Source: Aerococcus kribbianus
GTDB lineage: Bacteria; Bacillota; Bacilli; Lactobacillales; Aerococcaceae
Assembly (NCBI RefSeq): GCF_026805545.1
Contig: NZ_JAPRFR010000001.1
Coordinates: 744,001 to 808,000 of the forward strand
Direction: 5' to 3'
DNA: 64,000 nt
Position 1 is the stretch's first letter. Every line of letters begins with the position of its first letter. Made by a program: the position numbers and the translations under genes. Positions 45,639 to 55,221 of this stretch are shown in pieces. Under the pieces are notes generated by a model that saw nothing but the letters and a program-made list of their open reading frames with translations, searched no databases and was not told where the DNA came from.

Positions 45639-47345
45639 CTAAGAATTTTTAGTCTGATTAGGACTAAGTTGAATTTTTCTAAATGGGAATGATTTAATGG
45701 CTTGGCTTTGCTGATACAATGGCGCTTTTTGATGACCATAACGATCAATGGCTTGAGCGAATTCTACTTGCTTTCCTTCCAGCCAAGCATAAAGATAAAG
45801 ATAATCGAGCTGGTAAGCACTGTTAACCATGTCTCCCATCTTATCAGGGTCCTTTAAGGCTTTAATTTGACTGCGATAAGCCTTGTAAACCTTCACTCCA
45901 TTTTCACGACGAATAGGTAGGACTAATTTCGCTGCAAAGAGCAGAGTGATGATTGCTAATACAAATAAAATATAAACCCATAAATTACTGAAGTGATATT
46001 GATACTGCCAGTAAAGACACACTAGCAGAGCCAGTAGGGCCAAAAAAATTAAAAGATTGGCCAATAAATTAAATAGTTGGCTTTGCTTAAGAAATAAGCC
46101 TGATTGTCGTAAGCTTTTATTAGTAATTTGATCAATCTGATTTTTAAGCTGCTTAAACGCTTTTCTCTCCTTCAATCGCCCCTTACTAGATTCCTCATAT
46201 TGCCATTCTCGTAAAGACAAACTGGCAGATGAATCTGCTGCTACAGCCAGAGCAGTAGTCAGCTTTTCTTCTTCAGGACTAAGCTGACTTCGGTCTAGTA
46301 ACTGCACCTGAATATCTTGAATCCTCTTCCCTACTTTGTCAAAATTCAAACGCAACTTGCCCCGTCCTGCTAAAGCAAATAAAACGAAATAAAATTGGCT
46401 AGTTTTAGAGATATGGTGGCCCATGAACTTAGCCAATGTTAGTGGGGACCATTCTGAACGATCGATAGCCAAATAGGGATAAGAGCTTACTCCTTGATTG
46501 ATTTGACTTTTACGATAAATAAGATAGGCCACAAAAACCAAGCTAAGAAGGAAAATCAGTCCCGCTAAAGCTAAACTAAAGTAGCTATAGCGCCGTTGTT
46601 CGGCTAGTCGCGCCTGTTCATTCTCTTCGATGGCACGTACCAATTCCTGACCCTGTGACTCCGGACCGACTCGACTATTATCTGGGAAGAAATTACCCGG
46701 TAAAACCATCTGAATACCGATACCCTTATCGGGACTTAACTGGTTAACAGTTAAACGTAATTCTTGGTCTGATACCCAATTAGCCTCAACCCGATCATTA
46801 TCTGCAATCACTAACTTCATCTGCTGGCGGTCTACTGCTTTAGGAAATTTAAAACTAATACTCGTTTGTCGGGTAGAAAATGGCGCATTGATAAAAGACA
46901 AGTCTAAAATCTGCCATTTCCCATAATTAATCCAAGCCCCTTTCACATTGGCTTGATAATTAACTTCATGTTGGCCCTTAGTTAAGTGGTTAAATAATTC
47001 CAAATTTACATAGGGACCATCCTCCTGCAAGGTATAAGTCCCAACATCTTGAGAAGAACTGGCAGCAAAAGGAAAGTAGTCATTGGCATCTGCCGATTTC
47101 ATTGCCACATTTAAGCTTTCCAAGTCACCTTGATTACCAATCATTAACCGATGCTTGAGCGATTGGACTTCATCATGGACCTGATAAGTAATCAACTCTT
47201 CTGACTCCATATTACCAGCTTCAGTAAAATTGACCGTGATTTGATAATCACGAATAGTGGTATCAGCATGTACTTTATCGGCCATAAGAGTTATGCAGAC
47301 GACCAACATTAAAACGATAGATAAATATTTATGCCACTTTTTCAT
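45639..47345 (-). CDS. DUF2207 family membrane protein
   Basis: 568 residues. A signal peptide (positions 1-27, ending VHADT) precedes an extracellular beta-rich domain to about 235. A membrane helix follows near 250-275, then a cytoplasmic part, two close membrane helices near 415-460 and a cytoplasmic tail. The organisation and the TIRDYQITVNFTEAGNM start fit the DUF2207 family, function unknown. GAGGGAG precedes the ATG. It sits inside the wal operon between yycI and walJ, where I do not expect it. Confidence 0.75.
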   Translation of the reverse strand: MKKWHKYLSIVLMLVVCITLMADKVHADTTIRDYQITVNFTEAGNMESEELITYQVHDEVQSLKHRLMIGNQGDLESLNVAMKSADANDYFPFAASSSQDVGTYTLQEDGPYVNLELFNHLTKGQHEVNYQANVKGAWINYGKWQILDLSFINAPFSTRQTSISFKFPKAVDRQQMKLVIADNDRVEANWVSDQELRLTVNQLSPDKGIGIQMVLPGNFFPDNSRVGPESQGQELVRAIEENEQARLAEQRRYSYFSLALAGLIFLLSLVFVAYLIYRKSQINQGVSSYPYLAIDRSEWSPLTLAKFMGHHISKTSQFYFVLFALAGRGKLRLNFDKVGKRIQDIQVQLLDRSQLSPEEEKLTTALAVAADSSASLSLREWQYEESSKGRLKERKAFKQLKNQIDQITNKSLRQSGLFLKQSQLFNLLANLLIFLALLALLVCLYWQYQYHFSNLWVYILFVLAIITLLFAAKLVLPIRRENGVKVYKAYRSQIKALKDPDKMGDMVNSAYQLDYLYLYAWLEGKQVEFAQAIDRYGHQKAPLYQQSQAIKSFPFRKIQLSPNQTKNS

Positions 47346-47360
47346 CGATATCTCCCTCTA

Positions 47361-48194
47361 CTAGTTGGAATCTGCCTGTACAATTGTCCCATTTATTCCA
47401 TCAACATGCAAACGTTCAAAACTACCATCATTATTCTGAATGAAGAATACCCAGACAGGATTATAAACAATCATATCATCGACTTTTAGGGTTTGATAAT
47501 AGCCTAATAAACTGCGAACCACTGTATCCCCTTTTTGAATTTTATTATTGAGGTATAAGCTTTCTAAGGCTTGTTTTTCAGATACAATCTTTCGCTTAGT
47601 CCCCTGAGGTTTGCAATCTCCAGCAAAGGTTTGATCAAACATATAAACTTGGTAATCATCATTTAAATGGAAGGCAATTTCACCACTTCCATCCACCAAT
47701 GGTAAATTATTTTCCGTTGTTTGCATATAAGTTAATATTTTTTGATTTTCATCATAAGAAGCAAATTGGTAGTGGTCGCCTTGGTAAATGGATTGGCTAA
47801 TAAATTCATTTAACGGTGCTAACATATCTTCACTGACATTGTGGGCCCGAGTAGATGAATACAGCCCGTTTAAAGCAATCGGCTCATTCAATTCGCCCAC
47901 CACACGTCCGTTACTGGAAAGCTCAAAATCATAATGGTTATTGGCTAAATCCTCAACATCTGATTCTTCAATGGCATGGGGAATCGCTCGCATAAAAGGC
48001 TCATATTCATCAGTTTCTTCGGGAGGTGAAAATTCAATATTATCCGACCGCATTTCTTCTTGGACATTTACTCGGTTTTGATCAATAGGGTCAGAAAACA
48101 AGAGGGCATTTTTACCAACAAAGACATAAAATAAAAAGATATTTAAAGTTAAAAAGGCTAATATCAGCAAGTATTCAATTTTTCGAAATGCCAT
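47361..48194 (-). CDS. yycI: YycI, regulator of WalK
   Basis: About 277 residues with one N-terminal membrane helix (YLLILAFLTLNIFLFYVF) and a large extracellular domain ending in WVFFIQNNDGSFERLHVDG. YycI and YycH contact the membrane segments of WalK and modulate its activity. ATG at 48194 has GAGGAGG upstream and follows the yycH stop by one base; a 14-residue longer frame would overlap yycH. Confidence 0.88.
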   Translation of the reverse strand: MAFRKIEYLLILAFLTLNIFLFYVFVGKNALLFSDPIDQNRVNVQEEMRSDNIEFSPPEETDEYEPFMRAIPHAIEESDVEDLANNHYDFELSSNGRVVGELNEPIALNGLYSSTRAHNVSEDMLAPLNEFISQSIYQGDHYQFASYDENQKILTYMQTTENNLPLVDGSGEIAFHLNDDYQVYMFDQTFAGDCKPQGTKRKIVSEKQALESLYLNNKIQKGDTVVRSLLGYYQTLKVDDMIVYNPVWVFFIQNNDGSFERLHVDGINGTIVQADSN

Positions 48195-48195
48195 A

Positions 48196-49698
48196 CTAGG
48201 CCTCCTCTTCTTGGTCTGTCTCAACTTGGTCGCCATTACCCAAACTTTCTAAGGCTTCTTCGGTATCCGACTCTGATTCCACCGGTTGGTCTTGGCTATC
48301 TTGGAAATAAGCCTCCCAATCAAAAACTTCATCTTCTTCCTTATCATAGAGGCGTAAATGATTATAATCGGACATATCCACAATATCTTCTAAGGCATAC
48401 CATACGCCATCCCGTTTCACATGCCAAGTTGGCACTAACTCAACTAAACGATTAGATTCTGGGCTCTTAACCCAACGATAACCTACCTGCATGTTTTGAA
48501 TTTGCGAAGGATCGTAGCCATTATTGCGTAAGAGCTCCAAAGCATTGGTCCCACTCATTAGTTCCAAAGGCTTAGCAAGGTCATCTAACTGCGTTTGAAT
48601 AGTCAAGGCAGACATAGATAAGTAAGCGACTTGGTTACCATCCATTTTAAAAACGGCACGGGACACGTGGTCCGGACCATAAACTGGAATATTATTAACA
48701 AACTTACGATAAGTGATGGTTGACTCATCCTCTTGATAATCAGATAAGACCCAGGTATCTTGTTCTGGTATAAAGCGAGATAACATATTAAAGCTCTCAC
48801 CTATCTTCTGCCATTCGGTAACATTGATAGCGGACGAGGTATCTTGAGAGAAGTTCAACTCATAGCTATGGTTACTGATGGCTAATTGGTGTCCATTTGC
48901 ATAGTACCTAGAATAAGAGTCATCAGAATAATCATGGATTTCTTCAGGTGAGGAGAACAAGGCACCTAAAAAGAAAGTGTTAGGCTGACGCTCTAGCATG
49001 TAAGTCAACTTATTGACTGTTTCTTTTTCTTTGGAGATATACTTACGACCTTCCGAAAAAACCACTGGTGTAACCTCGGTCATTTTGTCTTTTTCTGCCG
49101 CATAATTCTCATAAGCAATCACTTCATTAATTGAACGGTCTAAAGGAACCTGGTAAACCAAGTGATCACTCTCAGAAATAAGATAAAGCGAATCATCTCC
49201 CTTGACAAAGACCACCTGGTTAAATCTTACCGCATCCTCTTCATCAGCAATATCGGGATGCATTTTATTGAAGAGAGCGCTAGTTAAGAAATCCAAAAAA
49301 GTAAACTCTAAATAATCAGAATCGGATTTGTTTTCCCGAAAGGTATCGAGAGCAGTAGTGGTGACCGCCTGACTCCTATCATAAGGAAGAGACGCCAAGT
49401 CTTCTTGGAGTTTTCCCAAGGACCGGCTGTTATTACTAGCCCAATAGTTATCATCTTTATCATGAATAATTAAACGATTAGCAATCACTAAATCATTGAG
49501 ATGTTCTCGACTGTCCTGAGTTTCCCCATCTTCAGAAGTAGCATTTAAGCCACTCGCTTCTTCCTCATTATGAGTCACTGAGTCCACCCAATTAATAATT
49601 TCCACAGGTGAAGCAATAATAAAATATGTAATGATGAGACTTAGGAGTACTAGGATGATTAGAAGGCCATGGATGAAATAATGTTTATTCTGTTTCAT
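48196..49698 (-). CDS. yycH: YycH, regulator of WalK
   Basis: 500 residues with one N-terminal membrane helix at about 10-30 and an extracellular remainder. Late conserved-looking stretches include NMQVGYRWVKSPES and VPTWHVKRDGVWY. The C-terminal tail of about 40 residues is very acidic (EDEVFDWE... and SDTEEAL...). It overlaps walK by 14 bp, implying translational coupling. Confidence 0.88.
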   Translation of the reverse strand: MKQNKHYFIHGLLIILVLLSLIITYFIIASPVEIINWVDSVTHNEEEASGLNATSEDGETQDSREHLNDLVIANRLIIHDKDDNYWASNNSRSLGKLQEDLASLPYDRSQAVTTTALDTFRENKSDSDYLEFTFLDFLTSALFNKMHPDIADEEDAVRFNQVVFVKGDDSLYLISESDHLVYQVPLDRSINEVIAYENYAAEKDKMTEVTPVVFSEGRKYISKEKETVNKLTYMLERQPNTFFLGALFSSPEEIHDYSDDSYSRYYANGHQLAISNHSYELNFSQDTSSAINVTEWQKIGESFNMLSRFIPEQDTWVLSDYQEDESTITYRKFVNNIPVYGPDHVSRAVFKMDGNQVAYLSMSALTIQTQLDDLAKPLELMSGTNALELLRNNGYDPSQIQNMQVGYRWVKSPESNRLVELVPTWHVKRDGVWYALEDIVDMSDYNHLRLYDKEEDEVFDWEAYFQDSQDQPVESESDTEEALESLGNGDQVETDQEEEA

Positions 49699-51559
49699 TT
49701 AACCACTCATCCTCTCCATCTAAATTCTCAATCGGCAAGGCAATAAAGAAAGTTGTTCCAATATTTTCAATTGAGTTAGCCCAAATGCGCCCATTATGTA
49801 ATTCAACCACTTCCTTGGAAATAGCTAGTCCAAGTCCTGATCCCCCTTGAGCTCGTGACCGTGCCTTATCTACCCGATAGAAACGATCAAATAAGTGAGC
49901 CAGGGCCTGTTGTGGAACACCTAATCCTTGGTCTTGAATCGATAGGATAACTTCATTGTTCGCTGTCATCAAACGGATCGTTATGGTCCCACCATCAGGC
50001 GAATATTTAATGGCATTATTCAAGATATTATCAATAACTTGGATGATCTTGTCTTGGTCGATTTCTACCAGAATATCTTCTTCTGAAAAATCACGACGAA
50101 TTGCGATATTGCTTTCCTGATCAGAAGCTAGCATCATATCAAAGCGGTCAATCGTGTGCGAGACAAACTGTCCAAATAAGGTTAGCTCTTTATTGACATC
50201 TTCACGTCCAGAATCCATCCGCGATAATTTTAGCAAATCGTTAATCATACGAATCATCCGGTCAGTTTCCGTTTGAATGACACCTAAAAATTCTTTGGCA
50301 ATTTCTGTTTCTTCTAAGGCCCCATCAGTGAGGGCTTCAGTATAGGATCGTACAGAGGTAAGGGGGGTCCGTAATTCATGAGAAACATTGGACACGAATT
50401 GACGTCGATCACGTTCGATTTTTTCATGTTCGGTAATATCCGTTAATACCCAAACTAAACCGCTAATAAAGCCTGATTCCCGTTGAATCACAGAATATTC
50501 TCCTTTAATTAAGGATTCCTGTTCTTCTGTTGAAAAGTCCATCACTATTGATTCATGGCTTTCAAACAAGGAACGAAAAGAATAGCGTCCATTTAGTTTC
50601 AAAACATCGATAATCGACTCCCCGATGACATCTTCTTGGTTGGCAGAAATGAAGGTCAAGGCAGAATCATTAATAATCATCACCTTACCACGACGATCAG
50701 TAGCAATGACACCATCCGTCATATGCTTCAAAACCGAGTCTAAACGCTGACGTTCTGCCTCGGTTAATTCTTGAGCGTCTCGTACGCGTACAGATAAATA
50801 ATTAATCGCGTTGGCTAATTGGCCAATCTCATCTTCCGATTGAATTTCAATTTGACCGGAATAATTCCCCTCTGAAATCCGCTCAGTTTGGTCTTTAATA
50901 TCTTGTAAAGGACCAGTAATTCCTCGTGAAATGAAGAAGGCCAAAAAGATTGCAAATACCAAGGATACCGCAGACGAGGTCAAGAAAATAACTGCAATAC
51001 TCTGTACCTGACCATAAGCGGATTCCAAATTGACACGAATATTGATAACCCCTACCATAGCCCCCGAAGAATCTGAAGCAAAAACAGGTGAAACATATTT
51101 TTTCATACGAACTTTTTGATCTGAATCATAACCTTCACTCTCTGTTTGCAAGGCGGTAAAAATAGTTTGTTCAATATTAGGATCCGTAGACCGTTGACCC
51201 ACTAAGCCCTGATTGGTTGGGTTTGAAGTAGCTAACAAAAAGCCCGAATCATCTAAGACTTGGGTTTCAATAATTTCTGAATTATTAAAGCGCTTTAGCA
51301 CTTCATTTAATTGACGATTTTTTTCCTGCCCTTCTGTGTCTTCTTGTTGAAGTATCCCTCGCACATTATCCTCTAAGAAATGGGCCTGGGTGGTAATCCG
51401 CTCATCAAAAGACGCCAACATTTCTGTTTCTAATTGACGTATAAAATAAGCTCCTACCAATTGTAGAGAAATTAATAGGAGCAAAATAAATACCAGAGGA
51501 ATCTTAAAATGAATGGACCTAAAGAAGGGAATGGAAAGATTAGCTTTAAACTTATCCAT
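49685..51559 (-). CDS. walK: WalK sensor histidine kinase
   Basis: 624 residues. Membrane helices near 18-40 and 187-210 bracket an extracellular Cache-like domain. A HAMP domain (to about 262), a PAS domain (about 270-370), HisKA with His about 394 in NVSHELRTPL and a HATPase_c domain with NNAIKYSPDGG and GSGLGLAISKE follow. With WalR it controls cell-wall turnover and is usually essential. The start overlaps the walR stop (TAATG). Confidence 0.95.
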   Translation of the reverse strand: MDKFKANLSIPFFRSIHFKIPLVFILLLLISLQLVGAYFIRQLETEMLASFDERITTQAHFLEDNVRGILQQEDTEGQEKNRQLNEVLKRFNNSEIIETQVLDDSGFLLATSNPTNQGLVGQRSTDPNIEQTIFTALQTESEGYDSDQKVRMKKYVSPVFASDSSGAMVGVINIRVNLESAYGQVQSIAVIFLTSSAVSLVFAIFLAFFISRGITGPLQDIKDQTERISEGNYSGQIEIQSEDEIGQLANAINYLSVRVRDAQELTEAERQRLDSVLKHMTDGVIATDRRGKVMIINDSALTFISANQEDVIGESIIDVLKLNGRYSFRSLFESHESIVMDFSTEEQESLIKGEYSVIQRESGFISGLVWVLTDITEHEKIERDRRQFVSNVSHELRTPLTSVRSYTEALTDGALEETEIAKEFLGVIQTETDRMIRMINDLLKLSRMDSGREDVNKELTLFGQFVSHTIDRFDMMLASDQESNIAIRRDFSEEDILVEIDQDKIIQVIDNILNNAIKYSPDGGTITIRLMTANNEVILSIQDQGLGVPQQALAHLFDRFYRVDKARSRAQGGSGLGLAISKEVVELHNGRIWANSIENIGTTFFIALPIENLDGEDEWLNETE

Positions 51560-52266
51560 TATGACTCCTGATTGTTATTTTTCACATAGTAACCGACACC
51601 ACGACGTGTCATCAAAATATTGGGATGACTTGGGGTCTCTTCAATTTTTTCACGTAAACGACGTACAGTAACATCAACTGTCCGTACATCACCAAAATAA
51701 TCATAACCCCACACTGTCTGCAAGAGATGTTCTCGGGTCATAACTTGGCCAGCATGTTGGGCGAGATAATGCAGTAATTCAAATTCGCGGTGAGTAAGAT
51801 CAATTTCCTCCCCATTTTTAGACGCAATAAAAGCATCTTCATGGATAATAAGGTCACCAATTTCAATGGTTGTTTGTCCTTTTTCTTCTTCTGACTCTTG
51901 TTCTACCACATTGCGGCGTAAGTTAGCCTTAACACGGGCCGCTAATTCGCGATTAGAAAATGGTTTAGTCACATAATCATCAGCGCCTAATTCCAAGCCT
52001 AGTACCTTATCAATCTCACTATCCTTGGCAGTGAGCATAATGATAGGCACCTGACTCGTTTTGCGGATTTGCCGACACACTTCTAAGCCATCAACTTTTG
52101 GTAACATTAAATCTAGGATAATCAAATCGGGGTTAAAACTGGCAAATTTTTCTAAGGCAACTTCGCCATCATAGGCGACATCAATCTCATAGCCCTCTTT
52201 CTTCAAACTAAAAGAGATAATATCTGAAATTGGTTTTTCATCATCAACGACTAAAACTTTTTTCAT
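51559..52266 (-). CDS. walR: WalR response regulator
   Basis: 235 residues. The receiver domain has the acidic pocket VVDDEKPIS, phosphoacceptor Asp 52 ([10 protein letters not shown]), Thr in MLTAKDSE and Lys in VTKPFSN. An OmpR-type winged helix follows, ending [15 protein letters not shown]...RGVGYYV. It binds tandem TGTWAH sites; one lies in front of the LysM gene upstream. Confidence 0.96.
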   Translation of the reverse strand: MKKVLVVDDEKPISDIISFSLKKEGYEIDVAYDGEVALEKFASFNPDLIILDLMLPKVDGLEVCRQIRKTSQVPIIMLTAKDSEIDKVLGLELGADDYVTKPFSNRELAARVKANLRRNVVEQESEEEKGQTTIEIGDLIIHEDAFIASKNGEEIDLTHREFELLHYLAQHAGQVMTREHLLQTVWGYDYFGDVRTVDVTVRRLREKIEETPSHPNILMTRRGVGYYVKNNNQES

Positions 52267-52300
52267 AAAGAGCTCTCCTTATACTATTCTTTATCTTCAT

Positions 52301-52329
52301 ATTATACCGCTTTTAAGCGAATTTTCCAA
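52301..52329 (-). promoter_or_regulatory. promoter of the wal operon
   Basis: On the minus strand TTGGAA (52324-52329) and TATAAT (52301-52306) with a 17-bp spacer; the spacer holds a short palindrome CGCTTTTAAGCG. Confidence 0.7.
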
Positions 52330-52448
52330 TTATCGATAAAAATAGGCCTTGCTAGCATCTTGCCAGCCACTTAAATGTAAGAAGCTAACTATTGAGTACT
52401 AGGCACTTAAATGCTAAGATCCTATGAATTACTAATCTTGATGATAAC

Positions 52449-52489
52449 AAAAAAAGACCGAGTTGGGGTAATCACTCGGTCTTTTTTTA
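52449..52489 (-). terminator. terminator of LysM/NlpC gene
   Basis: AAAAAGACCGAGT and ACTCGGTCTTTTT arms with T-runs on both strands. Confidence 0.88.
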
Positions 52490-52500
52490 TAATTGTTTGC

Positions 52501-54087
52501 TTATCTGTAAGCAGCCATGCTAACAGCGAATGATGGTTGCCAGTAAGGGCTGATTGTTGAGTAACCTAAAGGTGTACCTGGTTGAGAGGCATGGATAAAT
52601 GATCCATTACCTGCATAAATTGCAACGTGGTATGGAGAACCGTAACCACCCCAGAACAATAGGTCACCGGGTTGAGCTTGTGACACAGAAATTTGTGGAC
52701 CAGCATATTGTTGGGCACCAGTGTAACCACCAACATTAACACCACGAGTATTCTTGTAAACATATTGAACAAATCCTGAGCAGTCAAAGCCAGAAGGTGT
52801 TTTACCACCCCATACATAAGGTGTACCGATAAATTGTTCAGCATAACCTAAGATGGATGAGCTTGACGCAACATTTTGGCTTTCTTGTGCGGCTTTAGCT
52901 TCAGCTTCGGCTTGAGCGGCTGCTTCGGCTTCCGCTTGAGCGGCTGCTTCAGCTTCGGCTTGAGCGGCTGCTTCGGCTTCCGCTTGGGCGGCTGCTTCAG
53001 CTTCGGCTTGAGCAGCTGCTTCAGCTTCGGCTTGAGCAGCTGCTTCGGCTTCCGCTTGAGCGGCTGCTTCAGCTTCGGCTTGAGCGGCTGCTTCGGCTTC
53101 GGCTTGAGCGGCTGCTTCAGCTTCGGCTTGAGCGGCTGCTTCAGCTTCGGCTTCTTCTAGTTCGGCTTTAGCTTCATCTTCAGCTTCCACTAATTCAGCT
53201 TGGGCTTCTTCTTCGGCTTCCACTACTTCGGCTTCAGTTTCTTCTTCAGCCGCTGTATTTAATTGTGCAGTTTCAACTGTTTCAGCTGAACGAAGCACTG
53301 GTTGAGCTTCTTCAACAACAGGTTCTTCTTCAACTGTTTCTTCAAGAACTGGTGTTTCCTCAACTACTGATTTTTCAACTGGTGCTTCCTCAACCACTTC
53401 TTCTAAAACAACTTGAGCGGAAGAATCACCAACTAAGTTTAATTCTTGACCAACCAAGATAAGATCACTAGAAATACCATTGAAAGCTTTTAAGTCAGCA
53501 ACACTAATACCATGTTCGCTAGCAATTTTGCTCAATGTGTCGCCAGCTTTAACAACATAAGTTGTAGCAGCTTCTTGGCCTTCTTCTTCAACTGGTGCTT
53601 CTTCAGCAACAATTTCTTCTGTAGATTCTTCAACTGGAGTTTCTTCAACCACTTCTTCTGAAGCTTCTTCAAGAACAACAGCTTCATCTTGACCTTCAAT
53701 ACGAAGCTTTTGACCAATTAAAATAAGGTCGCCGTTGATACCATTTAAATCACGGATGTTTTGAGCAGTAGTATCAAAGGCAGCTGCGATTTTATTTAAA
53801 GTATCGCCAGCTTTTACAGTGTAAATTCCTGCTTCAGAAGTAAACTCTACTTCTTCACTTCCTGGTAACTTCAAGTCTTTACCAGTAATAATCAAGTTAG
53901 GATTTTCAATACCATTTAATTCAGCAATTTCATTGATGGTTGTATTAAATTCTTTAGATAAAGCAGATAGAGTATCACCATCTTGGATAGTATAAACTTC
54001 TTCTGCGGATACTTGTGGTGCAAATGCGACTAAAGCGGCAGTCGTTGCAAAAGATGCACCGACCATTGTTTTAATTGATTTACTCAT
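52501..54087 (-). CDS. secreted LysM / NlpC-P60 peptidoglycan hydrolase with Ala-Glu-rich repeats
   Basis: 528 residues. A signal peptide (cleavage after QVSA, about residue 28) is followed by three LysM domains at about 32-76, 89-133 and 177-221. A Glu/Val/Pro-rich linker comes next, then about eleven copies of the octapeptide AEAEAAAQ (DNA 52893-53150). A C-terminal NlpC/P60 endopeptidase has Cys 436 (FDCSGFVQ), His 497 (YHVAIYAG) and His 509 (FIHASQ). It should bind peptidoglycan and cut stem peptides during growth. It lies upstream of walR and carries a consensus WalR site, so it is a likely WalRK target. Confidence 0.9.
   Translation of the reverse strand: MSKSIKTMVGASFATTAALVAFAPQVSAEEVYTIQDGDTLSALSKEFNTTINEIAELNGIENPNLIITGKDLKLPGSEEVEFTSEAGIYTVKAGDTLNKIAAAFDTTAQNIRDLNGINGDLILIGQKLRIEGQDEAVVLEEASEEVVEETPVEESTEEIVAEEAPVEEEGQEAATTYVVKAGDTLSKIASEHGISVADLKAFNGISSDLILVGQELNLVGDSSAQVVLEEVVEEAPVEKSVVEETPVLEETVEEEPVVEEAQPVLRSAETVETAQLNTAAEEETEAEVVEAEEEAQAELVEAEDEAKAELEEAEAEAAAQAEAEAAAQAEAEAAAQAEAEAAAQAEAEAAAQAEAEAAAQAEAEAAAQAEAEAAAQAEAEAAAQAEAEAAAQAEAEAKAAQESQNVASSSSILGYAEQFIGTPYVWGGKTPSGFDCSGFVQYVYKNTRGVNVGGYTGAQQYAGPQISVSQAQPGDLLFWGGYGSPYHVAIYAGNGSFIHASQPGTPLGYSTISPYWQPSFAVSMAAYR
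52893..53150 (-). repeat. 24-bp tandem repeats encoding AEAEAAAQ
   Basis: About eleven in-frame copies of a 24-bp unit encode AEAEAAAQ. Third-position differences (gct tca / gct tcg and similar) show some drift between copies. The peptide should form a long alpha-helical or coiled-coil stalk between the LysM domains and the catalytic domain. Repeat number is likely to vary between strains. Confidence 0.9.
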
Positions 54088-54121
54088 TGTTATATTTACC
54101 CCCTGAATAATTTACTCTCAC

Positions 54122-54166
54122 ATTATACCCAGTTTTACTAGCTTTTGTGGTAACAGTAAGATTACA
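54122..54166 (-). promoter_or_regulatory. WalR box and promoter of the LysM/NlpC gene
   Basis: On the minus strand TGTAAT-N5-TGTTAC (54150-54166) matches the WalR consensus TGTWAH-N5-TGTWAH exactly. A consensus TATAAT lies at 54122-54127. The expected -35 position has no good match, as in promoters needing an activator bound just upstream. Confidence 0.75.
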
Positions 54167-54256
54167 AAATCTTTACTCTTTCTTACGCTTTTTAACTAAA
54201 AATTTCCATTAATTTTGCTATTTTTAACCTTAAAAATGATTTTAATAAAACAAAAA

Positions 54257-54295
54257 AACAACAGAAAGTTGATACTATCAGCTTTCTGCTGTTTT
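54257..54295 (-). terminator. terminator of CPBP protease gene
   Basis: AACAGCAGAAAGCTGA and its near complement pair on the minus strand, followed by a run of seven T. Confidence 0.75.
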
Positions 54296-54380
54296 ATAAA
54301 GCTTTATAATTTGAAAGAATTTCTTAAATCTTTCTTTAAAAGACAAAGGAAATATTTCTAAATGTAACATTATTGTAACA

Positions 54381-55082
54381 TTAAGCGAATAGAGTGCTAT
54401 AAATAATGAAAATCACTGCCGGGAAATTATTGAAGAAATGGACTAAAATCGCATCATTCAAATTATTATTGCGGTAATAAGCATAATATAGAATGGCTCC
54501 CATAGCTGCATATAATAAGAAGGAAAAAATATCAGCAGATAAATGGAAGGATGAGAAAAGCAGTGCTGAGATAATCATAGGTAAAATCACGGATTTTTTA
54601 GCAAAGAAATAATTGCGTAAATAGCCCCTAAAAATTACTTCTTCGATAATAGGTGCTGCTACTACCGTCATTATAATAAATAAGATTAACACCCAAATAT
54701 TAGGATTTGTCCCTAACATCATTGCTAGGGCTTGATCATTGGCAGTTGATTCTCCACCGCTACCCATGGCTTCCATAAGATAGCCATAAGCTGTTTTCAC
54801 TAACACTAGTCCTACATAAATCAAAATATCTATAATAATATCTTTTTTGCTTAAAGGCCGGATATTATTGGGATAGGCATGGCTAAATTTCCACCAAAAA
54901 AATAGCGACACTAAAATAATAGCGATACTAGCAATCAATAAATAAATCATTTCTGGCGCGGTTGACTGGAGAAGATAAGCTTGAGGAATACTAATTGCTA
55001 CCAGATATAGGACAAGCCAAAAGACAAACTTAAGTGCTCTTAAAATATATAGGCCAATACCAACTTTTTCTTGCTTTTCCAT
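54381..55082 (-). CDS. CPBP family intramembrane metalloprotease
   Basis: 233 residues with six to seven membrane helices. CAAX-protease/Abi motifs are PIIEEVIFRGYL (EExxxR), the His of SFHLSADIF and the final HFFNN. In lactic acid bacteria such proteins serve in bacteriocin self-immunity or membrane protein maturation. No bacteriocin gene is visible nearby. AGAGGTG precedes the ATG. Confidence 0.85.
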   Translation of the reverse strand: MEKQEKVGIGLYILRALKFVFWLVLYLVAISIPQAYLLQSTAPEMIYLLIASIAIILVSLFFWWKFSHAYPNNIRPLSKKDIIIDILIYVGLVLVKTAYGYLMEAMGSGGESTANDQALAMMLGTNPNIWVLILFIIMTVVAAPIIEEVIFRGYLRNYFFAKKSVILPMIISALLFSSFHLSADIFSFLLYAAMGAILYYAYYRNNNLNDAILVHFFNNFPAVIFIIYSTLFA

Positions 55083-55151
55083 AAAAACACCTCTTTCTTC
55101 ATAAAATTATATCATGAGATCTAAAAGCCAAGAAGCTATATATCGTATTCT

Positions 55152-55180
55152 TTGAACTTTGCTGTAAAACTTGTTATAGT
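55152..55180 (+). promoter_or_regulatory. promoter of the YqjG-like gene
   Basis: TTGAAC (55152-55157) and TATAGT (55175-55180) with a 17-bp spacer, 42 bp upstream of the start codon. Confidence 0.6.
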
Positions 55181-55221
55181 CACTGTAGATAAAATATTTC
55201 GAATTTGAAAGGATTGATCTT

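Noticed and set aside
52876-53160. 94-codon Gly/Phe/Ser/Cys-rich frame on the plus strand
   Set aside because: It is the antisense of the AEAEAAAQ repeat region of the LysM/NlpC gene; low complexity explains the open frame.
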